A program made the translations under genes and the position numbers. Source: an uncultured Christensenellaceae bacterium (GTDB lineage: Bacteria > Bacillota > Clostridia > Christensenellales > MGBC116941). From it: a DNA stretch of 12,799 nt. Below the pieces are notes generated by a model. It saw only the letters and a list, made by a program, of their open reading frames with translations. It was not told the origin of the DNA and searched no databases. Of this stretch, positions 6,023 to 12,529 are shown in pieces; positions within the stretch are counted from its first letter, which is position 1; every line of letters begins with the position of its first letter. The stretch is from positions 14,729-27,527 of the forward strand of contig CAJUEF010000023.1 in the NCBI GenBank assembly GCA_910585035.1. Reading direction: 5' to 3'.

Positions 6023-6508
6023 CTATCTGTTTTTATATCCCCCGAGATATTCATCCATAATTCTGTTTATCTTATTTTCAACAGTGTGTTTCACGGCATC
6101 CGGCTCCGGCTTTCCTGATCCGCTTCCGCTTTTTAACAGCTCGTCTCCAATTACAAGATTTTTAGAACCGGGGAGAACAAACTCGTCTTTCCCACTTTGC
6201 ATAACCAAAGCTGATTCTTTAGCTCGTTCAATTAGCTTCCTTGCTGTTTCGCGGGCTTCCCTTATAATGTCATCAGCTTGCCTTATAGCTCTGTCCCTGG
6301 CTTCATTAGCCTTTTTACGCAGCTCTATTATCTCATCTCTTTCACTTCCGATTTCCGTAAGCTTTTTAATTGTGCTCTTTTGCTGCTCTATTTCGTTGTC
6401 CTTAATTTGCAATTGCTCGTTTAAACGCTCCACTTCTCTTATAAGTTCTTTTGGAGTCATCTTGCTTGCACTTTTTTGAATATTCTTGGTTTCTTTTGAA
6501 TTTTCCAT
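6023..6508 (-). CDS. Coiled-coil protein of unknown function
   Basis: I do not recognise this 161-residue protein. It has no signal peptide or membrane segment, so it is probably cytoplasmic. Residues about 15-105 are highly charged and heptad-like, rich in K/E/R/Q with regular I/L (for example RLNEQLQIKDNEIEQQ and RQADDIIREARETARKLIER), which predicts a long coiled coil. A short non-helical stretch with VLPGSKNLVIGDELL follows, then a flexible GSGSGKPEPD linker, and then a C-terminal helix ending RIMDEYLGGYKNR. The start ATG follows a GGAAGG at longish spacing. It lies 62 nt after pncB with no terminator between and should be cotranscribed with lgt and pncB. DivIVA-like or scaffold roles are conceivable but unsupported. 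Confidence 0.8.
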   Translation of the reverse strand: MENSKETKNIQKSASKMTPKELIREVERLNEQLQIKDNEIEQQKSTIKKLTEIGSERDEIIELRKKANEARDRAIRQADDIIREARETARKLIERAKESALVMQSGKDEFVLPGSKNLVIGDELLKSGSGSGKPEPDAVKHTVENKINRIMDEYLGGYKNR

Positions 6509-6570
6509 ATTGCTAACATTCCTTCCAAAAATTTTTAATAACTCTTTCCTTTTAAATCCACATTAGCTGT

Positions 6571-8013
6571 CTATTTATAATTTTTTTGCAAAAATTCTTT
6601 TTTTAAATCATAAAGTTTATCTGATAAATCCACCTTATACTTATGAGGTTTTGTAAGTCGCTTATATTCATCCCAAAATTCTTCCAAATTATTTTTGCAC
6701 TTTTCCCGCATTTCTTCAATAGACGGACTTTTATAAACAGCCTTACCGTCTTTAAAAACAGGCACAAGAAGTTCTTTTAAATAAAAATTGCTTATCTCCT
6801 TTGATTTCCACGTTTCCACAGGGTCATAAAGGGTTAAAGGCTCACTTTCATTTATAATTTCATCCTCCAAAGCAATTAAATCTGCCTCCGCTTTACCTGT
6901 AATCTTATCAAATATACGATACACTTTTTTAACACCTGGATTAGTTGTCTTTTGAATGTTGTCAGAGAACTTCATTTTAGGCTGCATTTCCCCGTCTTGC
7001 TCCATTGCGCACATTTTATACACCCCTCCAAGAGCAGGATTATCCCATCCTGTTATTAAACGGGTTCCTACACCAAAGCTGTCAATCTTTGCGCCCTGGA
7101 TAAGCAAATCTTCAATAACGTATTCATCCAAATCTCCGCTTGCACATATCTGTGCCTTTTCATATCCGGCATCATCCAGCATTTGCCGTGCTTTTTTGGA
7201 TATATATGCAAGGTCACCGGAATCTATACGGATGCCTACAGGCTCATGACCGCTTTTTCTAAGCTGGTCAAAAACCTTTATGGCATTGGGAACTCCGCTT
7301 TCAATAGTGTTATATGTATCCACAAGCAAAAGGCAGGTATCCGGATATGCCTTTGCGTAATTCATAAAAGCGTCCAGCTCGCATTCAAAGGACATTACGT
7401 AGCTGTGAGAGTGGGTTCCTTTAACGGGTATACCAAGGTGCTTTCCAGCAAGCACGTTGCTGGTACCGGCAGCTCCCGCAATATATGAAGCTCTTGCGCC
7501 GTAAAAACCTGCGTCGCACCCTTGAGCTCTTCTAAGTCCAAACTCTAAAATATCCGCTCCCTTGGCTGCGCTAATTATATGACTTGTTTTAGAGGCAATG
7601 AGAGTTTGAAAATTCACTATATTAAGTATTGCAGTCTCAATCAATTGGGCCTGAGCAAGGGGAGCGCTTATTCTCATAAGAGGTTCCTGAGGAAATATAA
7701 TGCTTCCCTCTTCCATAGAATATATGTCACCGGAAAATTTAAACTCCTTTAAATATTCCAAAAATCCTTTGTCAAACAAGTTAAGAGACGAGAGATATGC
7801 AATATCATCATCGGCAAATTTTAATCCTTTTATATAATCTATAACCTGCTCAAGACCGGCAAACACATTATAAGAAAGATATTTTGTGTTTTTGCGGTAA
7901 AACACATCAAACACAGCTTTGTCTTCGTGCCTGCCTAATGTATAGTAATTGTTCATCATGGTAAGCTGATAAAGGTCTGTCATCATGGAAAGACTTCTTT
8001 GGTTGTATTTCAT
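6571..8013 (-). CDS. pncB: Nicotinate phosphoribosyltransferase
   Basis: It converts nicotinate and PRPP to nicotinate mononucleotide, with ATP hydrolysis, in the Preiss-Handler branch of NAD salvage. The 480-residue length fits the long Gram-positive form. The N-terminal domain has MTDLYQLTMMNNYY and VFDVFYRKN (about residues 11-41). The catalytic barrel shows RRAQGCDAGFYGARASYIAG, GTHSHSYVMSFE with the phosphorylated histidine probably H203, LLLVDTYNT (about 226-234), GIRIDSGDL (258-266), and FGVGTRLITG (311-320) for phosphate binding. The GTHSHS sequence stands where GTMAHS is more usual. Its ATG overlaps the lgt stop by 4 nt (ATGA), so translation is probably coupled. No nadD or nadE is adjacent. 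Confidence 0.97.
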   Translation of the reverse strand: MKYNQRSLSMMTDLYQLTMMNNYYTLGRHEDKAVFDVFYRKNTKYLSYNVFAGLEQVIDYIKGLKFADDDIAYLSSLNLFDKGFLEYLKEFKFSGDIYSMEEGSIIFPQEPLMRISAPLAQAQLIETAILNIVNFQTLIASKTSHIISAAKGADILEFGLRRAQGCDAGFYGARASYIAGAAGTSNVLAGKHLGIPVKGTHSHSYVMSFECELDAFMNYAKAYPDTCLLLVDTYNTIESGVPNAIKVFDQLRKSGHEPVGIRIDSGDLAYISKKARQMLDDAGYEKAQICASGDLDEYVIEDLLIQGAKIDSFGVGTRLITGWDNPALGGVYKMCAMEQDGEMQPKMKFSDNIQKTTNPGVKKVYRIFDKITGKAEADLIALEDEIINESEPLTLYDPVETWKSKEISNFYLKELLVPVFKDGKAVYKSPSIEEMREKCKNNLEEFWDEYKRLTKPHKYKVDLSDKLYDLKKEFLQKNYK

Positions 8014-8792
8014 TGCTCTTTTAACCCCTTACAACTTTTATTTCTGTAATAAAGCGCCACAAGTCCAAAGATAACCATAAAAGCGCTTAAAAGCTGGGAT
8101 ACTCTTATATATCCCGGTATAAGCCAAAGACTGTCAGAGCGCAGCCCTTCAATAAACATTCTTCCAAAACCGTACAGCACCACATACCACAAAAATACAT
8201 TGCCTTTTTTTCGCTCTTTTTTAGAATACCACATTAAAGCCCCAAAAACCATAAAGTTCCAAATGGATTCATAAAAAAATGTCGCCAGCCTCCACTGACC
8301 TATAGCTTCAATATATACAGCCAGGGGAAACTTCATCCAGCTTGGTGCAACAATGTAGGAATACGCCTCCTGGTTCACAAAATTCCCCCATCTTCCTATT
8401 GCCTGTCCAAGTATTAATGACGGGGCAAGAATATCGCATATTTCCAAAAACGACGGCAGCGGCTTTTTATAAAACTTTCTAAACAGCCATATGGCAAAAA
8501 GACCGCCTATAACTGCGCCGTATATTGCAATTCCCCCGTCTCTTATTGCAAATATTTTAGATGGATTTTTAAAGTAAAACTCCCATTCAAATATTACATA
8601 ATAAATCCGCGCAAAAACAATGCTTACCGGAAGCAAAAAAAACGTCAGATCAATTAAAAATTCCGGATCATGTCCAAGGCTTTTGCATCGCCTGTAAGCC
8701 AGTGCAACACCAAGACCACAGGCAGCAGCCATAATTATCCCATACCAATATATATCAAATCCAAATATACTAAAAGCTACTCTGTCTATCAT
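8010..8792 (-). CDS. lgt: Prolipoprotein diacylglyceryl transferase
   Basis: Lgt transfers diacylglycerol from phosphatidylglycerol to the lipobox cysteine of prelipoproteins, the first step of lipoprotein maturation, at the cytoplasmic membrane. The 260-residue product has about seven membrane segments and the family signature GQAIGRWGNFVNQEAYS (about residues 129-145), including the essential arginine (R134) and asparagines. A second conserved stretch is GFGRMFIEGLRSDSLW (about 198-213), with R208 probably equivalent to E. coli R239. Where E. coli has H103, this protein reads GGIAIYGAVIGG with a tyrosine (Y91). The start has GGAGG 6 nt upstream. It is the first gene of a unit with pncB. Confidence 0.97.
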   Translation of the reverse strand: MIDRVAFSIFGFDIYWYGIIMAAACGLGVALAYRRCKSLGHDPEFLIDLTFFLLPVSIVFARIYYVIFEWEFYFKNPSKIFAIRDGGIAIYGAVIGGLFAIWLFRKFYKKPLPSFLEICDILAPSLILGQAIGRWGNFVNQEAYSYIVAPSWMKFPLAVYIEAIGQWRLATFFYESIWNFMVFGALMWYSKKERKKGNVFLWYVVLYGFGRMFIEGLRSDSLWLIPGYIRVSQLLSAFMVIFGLVALYYRNKSCKGLKEQ

Positions 8793-8811
8793 ATAAAACC
8801 TCCGTATTTTA

Positions 8812-8839
8812 ATTATATCATATTAAAGCGCCATTACAA
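8812..8839 (-). promoter_or_regulatory. Promoter of the lgt-pncB unit
   Basis: On the minus strand a perfect -10 TATAAT (8812-8817) is preceded by TGA, making an extended -10 (TGATATAAT), and by a TTGTAA -35 (8834-8839) at 16 nt. The predicted start lies near 8805, leaving a very short leader before the lgt ribosome binding site. It lies directly after the rluB terminator. Confidence 0.75.
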
Positions 8840-8867
8840 TATTTGAAGTTTTATATTTTCATAATAA

Positions 8868-8920
8868 AAAGGCTTTAAAAAGCAATAACCTTTTCTAACT
8901 ACATAATAGTTAAAGCCTTT
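8868..8920 (-). terminator. Terminator of the carboxypeptidase-rluB unit
   Basis: The outer arms AAAGGCTTTAA (8868-8878) and TTAAAGCCTTT (8910-8920) are perfectly complementary over 11 bp. On the minus strand they are followed by TTTTTATTAT. The 31-nt region between them contains a second hairpin, TAACTA/TAGTTA, whose arm overlaps the base of the outer stem, so the two helices compete at their junction. It starts immediately after the rluB stop. Confidence 0.75.
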
Positions 8921-8922
8921 GT

Positions 8923-9627
8923 TTATCCGGTAATCCGCTTTAAATAATTAATTTCTTCTTTTGTCAAATACCTGCACTGACCCTTTTCCATATTTTTAAG
9001 GCTTAAATTCCCCACCTTAATTCTGCGAAGACCCCTCACCTCATGGCCTACCGCCTCAAACATCCTGCGCACCTGCCTGTTCCGTCCTTCTCTTATACAT
9101 ATTTCAACATATGAATTTTCCTTATCAAATTTAATCAGTTTAACCTTTGCAGGGGCTGTAACGCCGTCTTCCAGCATCACTCCGTTTTCTAAAGCTTTTA
9201 ACTTTTCATCATCAATCCGACCTTTAACTATCGCTTTATAGGTCTTGTCCACCTGAAATTTAGGATGCATAAGCTTATTTGCCAAATCACCATCGTTGGT
9301 AAGCAAAAGCAGACCGGATGTATTCACATCCAGTCTCCCAACGGGATAAACCCTCTCTTTAACATCTATAAGATCAATAACAGTTTTCCTTCCCCGGTCA
9401 TCACTGGCGGTAGTAATAATCCCCACAGGCTTAAACAGCATTAAATATATATACTCAGATACAGGAGTTATAACCTTGCCTTTATATTCAACAACGTCTC
9501 CATCTTCAACGCTTTCACCTATTTTTGCAACCCTGCCGTTAACTGTTACTTCTCCGTTTTCAATCAACTTTTCACATGCTCTTCTTGACGCTATTCCGCT
9601 TCCTGCCAAATATTTTTGTAATCTCAT
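8923..9627 (-). CDS. rluB: RluB/RsuA-family rRNA pseudouridine synthase
   Basis: The family isomerises a specific uridine to pseudouridine in rRNA; RluB acts on 23S helix 89 and RsuA on 16S. The product is 234 residues from the ATG at 9625-9627. The frame is open six codons further, but MRLQKYLAGSGIASRRACEKLI is the standard N-terminus and the ATG has GGAAGG 6 nt upstream. Residues 1-60 form an S4 RNA-binding domain. The catalytic domain has motif I KPVGIITTASDDRGRKTV, motif II GRLDVNTSGLLLLTNDG with catalytic D100, and motif III GRNRQVRRMFEAVGHEV. The ATG overlaps the carboxypeptidase stop (ATGA). RluB is favoured over RsuA by family habit beside dacB in Firmicutes, but substrate choice is inference. 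Confidence 0.93.
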   Translation of the reverse strand: MRLQKYLAGSGIASRRACEKLIENGEVTVNGRVAKIGESVEDGDVVEYKGKVITPVSEYIYLMLFKPVGIITTASDDRGRKTVIDLIDVKERVYPVGRLDVNTSGLLLLTNDGDLANKLMHPKFQVDKTYKAIVKGRIDDEKLKALENGVMLEDGVTAPAKVKLIKFDKENSYVEICIREGRNRQVRRMFEAVGHEVRGLRRIKVGNLSLKNMEKGQCRYLTKEEINYLKRITG

Positions 9628-10760
9628 TGTATGCCTTCCATCCACCTATTAATTATTTTCATTATATTGTATTTAAGGCTGTTTTTAACAGCATTTTGCG
9701 TTGATTTCAGCTTTGCTGTAGCTATCATGCTGCCGCCTACAAATATGTTCACTTCTCCTATTTCCTGGCCCACCGTTATTGGCGCCTCTAGGTTTTGATT
9801 TATATTCACCTCTGTATGTACAGTTGATTTCTCTTCATCAGTAAGAGGCATTTCCACAGAAATATCTGCAATAAACTCAACATCAGGAACCACAGCACCT
9901 TCAACCTGCACTCTTCCTAAACTGTCATCCTTATTATAAACCTTGGTCATGTCATATGTATCAAAACCATAGGTCAGCATTTTTTTGCTGTCCTCAAACA
10001 TGTCGGGACAGTTAAGAACCACACCTATAAGCTGCATGTTTTCTTTATTCGCAGCAGAAACCAGGCATCTTCCTGCATTACTGGTATACCCCGTTTTAAT
10101 GCCGTTTCCCCCGTCATACTGCCAGATAATCTTGTTTTTATTTCTAAGAGCTCTGTCCCACTTGCTTCCTTCCCATGGAATGGTTTTGTTTCTTGTGCTG
10201 ACTATTTTTGCAAAATCAGGGTTTTCCATTGCCACAGAGGATATAAGAGCAAGGTCATAAGCCGTTGTATAATGGTTCTCGTCATGAAGACCGTGAGGAG
10301 TTACAAAGTTGGTATCAACCGCTCCTATTTCCTTTGCCTTTTTATTCATAAGCTCTGCAAAGCCTTCAACGCTTCCACCTATATGTATGGCTATTGTTGC
10401 AGCAGCATCGTTTCCACTGCTGAGCATAAGTCCGTAAAGCAAATCCTCCAATGTATGTTTTTCCCCTGCACTAAGCCATATGCTGGAGCCTTCCACACCA
10501 CTTGCCTCCGCAGGCACGGTTACAACATCCGTAAGCTTTCCATGCTCCAGCGCCAAAAGCGCCGTCATTATTTTTGTTGTACTCGCCATTGGGAGCTTTA
10601 CATGAGCATTTTTCTGATAGAGAACCCTTTTACTTGTCATCTCCATAAGAACAACGCCTTTGGCATTAACGTCAATACTCTCTTTAGCATAAACAAAACT
10701 GCACCCTATGATATTAAACAATAACACAAAACATATGAAAATTATACATCTTTTTCTCAT
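9624..10760 (-). CDS. Serine-type D-Ala-D-Ala carboxypeptidase (DacB/DacF type, penicillin-binding)
   Basis: It removes the terminal D-alanine from peptidoglycan stem peptides outside the membrane; sporulating Firmicutes use such enzymes for spore cortex. The 378-residue product has an N-terminal signal peptide (about 1-25) and the peptidase S11 triad of motifs: STTK (S60-K63, nucleophile S60), SGN (115-117) and KTG (222-224). A beta-rich PBP5 C-terminal domain follows (about 285-350), then a basic amphipathic tail that could hold the membrane. The signal end reads NIIGC|SFVYA|KES. SPase I cleavage after VYA is usual, but IIGC also fits a lipobox. It is coupled to rluB by ATGA, the neighbourhood of B. 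subtilis dacB but without spmA/spmB. DacB versus DacF cannot be settled here. Confidence 0.95.
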   Translation of the reverse strand: MRKRCIIFICFVLLFNIIGCSFVYAKESIDVNAKGVVLMEMTSKRVLYQKNAHVKLPMASTTKIMTALLALEHGKLTDVVTVPAEASGVEGSSIWLSAGEKHTLEDLLYGLMLSSGNDAAATIAIHIGGSVEGFAELMNKKAKEIGAVDTNFVTPHGLHDENHYTTAYDLALISSVAMENPDFAKIVSTRNKTIPWEGSKWDRALRNKNKIIWQYDGGNGIKTGYTSNAGRCLVSAANKENMQLIGVVLNCPDMFEDSKKMLTYGFDTYDMTKVYNKDDSLGRVQVEGAVVPDVEFIADISVEMPLTDEEKSTVHTEVNINQNLEAPITVGQEIGEVNIFVGGSMIATAKLKSTQNAVKNSLKYNIMKIINRWMEGIQ

Positions 10761-10852
10761 ATTTTTATCATCCTTTAATTTTTCTTATACAAGATGTATA
10801 TAGATTGTTTTGAAAAATATTCTTATTACTTGTCTTTTGTATCTCTTTTTAT

Positions 10853-10880
10853 TTTATGTAACATTTTAAAAACATTTCAA
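10853..10880 (-). promoter_or_regulatory. Candidate promoter for the carboxypeptidase gene
   Basis: A promoter is expected because the ytfJ terminator lies upstream. On the minus strand TTGAAA (10875-10880), 16 nt and CATAAA (10853-10858) make a modest sigma-A match. The 200-nt region 10761-10959 is otherwise AT-rich without an open frame. A forespore or mother-cell sigma promoter, as for B. subtilis dacF or dacB, is possible, but I see no clear match to those consensus sequences. Confidence 0.3.
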
Positions 10881-10913
10881 AAACATAAAAATATTTCTTT
10901 ATAGCACCCTTAG

Positions 10914-10955
10914 CAGAAATAAAAAAAGCCCTGTGCACTATGCACAGAGCCTTTT
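10914..10955 (-). terminator. Strong terminator after ytfJ
   Basis: A stem of about 15 bp (10923-10955), including GCTCTGTGCA/TGCACAGGGC with two G-U pairs, is closed by a 3-nt TAG loop. On the minus strand it runs directly into TTTTTTTATTT. It lies 5 nt beyond the ytfJ stop and is the strongest terminator in the window. Confidence 0.92.
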
Positions 10956-10959
10956 AAAA

Positions 10960-11406
10960 TTAATAATGTATGGTTTTATTTTCGCAACCACATTCTGTTT
11001 CTTCTTTGTTGTCAGCTTTGCAGGAGTCCTTATTATCGTCCCCTTTTACAACAGTTTTAACACTGCTTATTATATTAGGAAGCATCTCAACAATACGGTC
11101 AATAGGTGAATCGGAAGCAGCAGGAAGCATACTCACACCATCTTTTTTAACCACCAAGAAACCTATAGGAGTAATGGAGACACCTGCTCCACTTCCGCCG
11201 GCAAAGGGATAATCACCCTCTTTTTTACCCTTATCAGCATCATATTCACCTCCGCCAACACCAAAGCCAAAACCAACTCTGGATACAGGAATAATAGTGC
11301 AATCCTGCCCTGTGTTAATAGGTGTGCCAATAACCGTATTAACATCCACCATTTCCTTTAACCTATCAAGGGTAGCGCCCATAACGCCTTCAATCGTATT
11401 TTCCAT
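10960..11406 (-). CDS. ytfJ: Sporulation protein, YtfJ/GerW family
   Basis: GerW (YtfJ) of B. subtilis is a forespore protein needed for normal germination; its biochemistry is unknown. The 148-residue product matches the family throughout: N-terminal MENTIEGVMGATLDRLKEMVDVNTVIGTPI, then TIIPVSRVGFGFGVGGGEY, a polar insert, GGSGAGVSITPIGFLVVKKDGV (about residues 70-91), and the SPIDRIVEMLPNII segment. The C-terminal ~25 residues are acidic and cysteine-bearing (DSCKADNKEETECGCENK), which is less typical. There is no signal peptide. The ATG directly follows the TAA of the DUF2953 gene, and its AAGGAG lies inside that gene's last codons, so the two are surely cotranscribed and probably coupled. 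Confidence 0.95.
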   Translation of the reverse strand: MENTIEGVMGATLDRLKEMVDVNTVIGTPINTGQDCTIIPVSRVGFGFGVGGGEYDADKGKKEGDYPFAGGSGAGVSITPIGFLVVKKDGVSMLPAASDSPIDRIVEMLPNIISSVKTVVKGDDNKDSCKADNKEETECGCENKTIHY

Positions 11407-11973
11407 TTATTTTCTCCTTTTCATAAAATATCGTATACTCTCATGGATAATGTTTGCAGCGCTGATAGAAATTATACATTTATAATCAACATGAAACACA
11501 TCCATATTATATTGAGGAATAAAATATACCTTGGTTTTTTTTATGCTGCTCATTTTAGCTCCGGGATAAAACGTGCCGTTTAAACATCCTGTAAGTATAG
11601 CCGTAGTATCGGCTCTGTCCTTTATTCCTATTCTTCCAACAAACTCCAAAAGCTTAATATATTTTGTTAATGATAAAGCAAATCTCGCTATTCCTTTTGT
11701 ATTTTTATTATTCTCTTTATCTTTGCTTCTCTTTATTTTTTTCTTTTTTTTGTTTTCTTTTAGCAAAGCCTCAATATCATATGTTTTTCCCAAAAACCTG
11801 TATCTTAATTTTAAAGGCTCGTCCCTTAAATTAAAAATAGAAACCGATATTGGCAAGCTGTATAAAAACACCGCCTTTAATCTTGTTTCAAACTCAAAAT
11901 TATGTATCCTGCCCGAAAATTCAACTTTAAGAGGCACAAATATGAGCACTGTTAAAACCAATAAAAGAAACAT
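11407..11973 (-). CDS. ytfI: DUF2953 protein (YtfI-like), membrane-anchored
   Basis: Function is unknown; the family (DUF2953, B. subtilis YtfI) is typically encoded directly upstream of ytfJ in spore formers, as here. The 188-residue product has one N-terminal membrane segment (about 1-16, FLLLVLTVLIFVPL) and a beta-rich stretch with KVEFSGRIHNFEFETRLKAVF. A very basic linker rich in lysine follows (about 70-92, KENKKKKKIKRSKDKENNK). The C-terminal domain contains GRIGIKDRADTTAILTGCLN, which fits the family. The ATG at 11971-11973 has GGAGAAG at normal distance. The linker is a lysine/asparagine low-complexity run consistent with AT-rich drift. Confidence 0.85.
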   Translation of the reverse strand: MFLLLVLTVLIFVPLKVEFSGRIHNFEFETRLKAVFLYSLPISVSIFNLRDEPLKLRYRFLGKTYDIEALLKENKKKKKIKRSKDKENNKNTKGIARFALSLTKYIKLLEFVGRIGIKDRADTTAILTGCLNGTFYPGAKMSSIKKTKVYFIPQYNMDVFHVDYKCIISISAANIIHESIRYFMKRRK

Positions 11974-11992
11974 AAACTCTTCTCCGACTACA

Positions 11993-12025
11993 TTATATTG
12001 CTTTTATTATTTCCATTTTTTCCAT
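11993..12025 (-). other. Ten-codon upstream ORF before DUF2953
   Basis: Between the extended -10 promoter and the DUF2953 start is a short frame MEKMEIIKAI ending in TAA. An AAGGAG lies 9 nt before its ATG. It ends 19 nt before the DUF2953 ATG. If transcription starts about 7 nt after the -10, the AAGGAG would lie at the very 5' end of the mRNA, which weakens the case for translation. Confidence 0.3.
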
Positions 12026-12044
12026 ATTTATTTACTCCTTGTTT

Positions 12045-12053
12045 ATTATAACA
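12045..12053 (-). promoter_or_regulatory. Extended -10 promoter of DUF2953-ytfJ
   Basis: The minus strand carries TGTTATAAT, a perfect -10 with the extended TGn motif. No convincing -35 is seen at 16-18 nt (TTTAAT at best). It is the only promoter-like site upstream of DUF2953. It abuts the truncated end of the GyrI-like remnant on the other strand. Confidence 0.6.
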
Positions 12054-12061
12054 TAATTTAA

Positions 12062-12295
12062 AGCTATATTAAAGACGATATACGATTTAAAGCTGTATCA
12101 GCCAGTCAATATATAGAAATTTTACATATTGGTTTTTATGATAATAAACCAGTTTCTTTTAAGAAAATGGATGAATTTGCAAAACGACATGGATTTAAGC
12201 ATATCAAAAACTATTATAAAGAAATCTATTTCAATAATGCAGAAAAAGCATTGAAAAGTAAACTTAAAACAATTCTTAGATATTATTTAAAGTGA
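12062..12295 (+). pseudogene. 5'-truncated remnant of a GyrI-like (small-molecule-binding domain) protein
   Basis: The frame is open for 77 codons to a TGA at 12293-12295, after an in-frame TAA at 12059, with no start codon or ribosome binding site at its left end. Its translation includes YIEILHIGFYDNKPVSFKKM, DEFAKRHGFKHIKN, KEIYFNNAEKA and LKTILRY. These match, in order, the C-terminal third of clostridial GyrI-like proteins, whose usual pattern is hIGxYDxEPxSFxxMxxF, then HREIYLSDxRKxxPEKLKTVLR. Such proteins are about 200 residues, so roughly two thirds is missing. The only ATG in frame lies mid-motif. Codon use is extremely AT-rich. It is the single plus-strand coding trace in the window. 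Family assignment rests on motif recall without an alignment. Confidence 0.7.
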
Positions 12296-12385
12296 CTTGT
12301 CAAAAGAGATTGGTTATATGAAAAAATCTTAATAATTTAGTTTTAAGAAAGTGAAAATTATCTTTTGAAAAAACTATTATAAAAT

Positions 12386-12437
12386 AAAGGCAAGGAAAAC
12401 TCTTTTATGTAATCTTCCTTGCCTTTTCTTTTTTATA
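12386..12437. terminator. Terminator-like hairpin, usable from both strands
   Basis: Perfect 12-bp arms AAAGGCAAGGAA (12386-12397) and TTCCTTGCCTTT (12415-12426) enclose a 17-nt loop. On the plus strand TCTTTTTTAT follows, so it may be the original terminator of the GyrI-like gene. On the minus strand TTTATTTTAT follows, so it could equally end the tRNA transcript, about 150 nt beyond the last tRNA. Confidence 0.7.
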
Positions 12438-12529
12438 TGAAACTCGTTCCTTTGTTGTAAATTTATAATAAGAGACTGTTTTTCAATATTTATATATACA
12501 GCATCAAATGATGCGTAATATCGTTTTTT

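Noticed and set aside
11573..12061. Plus-strand hydrophobic 162-codon frame opposite DUF2953
   Set aside because: It is the complement of the lysine-rich linker (AAA/AAG read as TTT/CTT), which falsely looks like a membrane protein.
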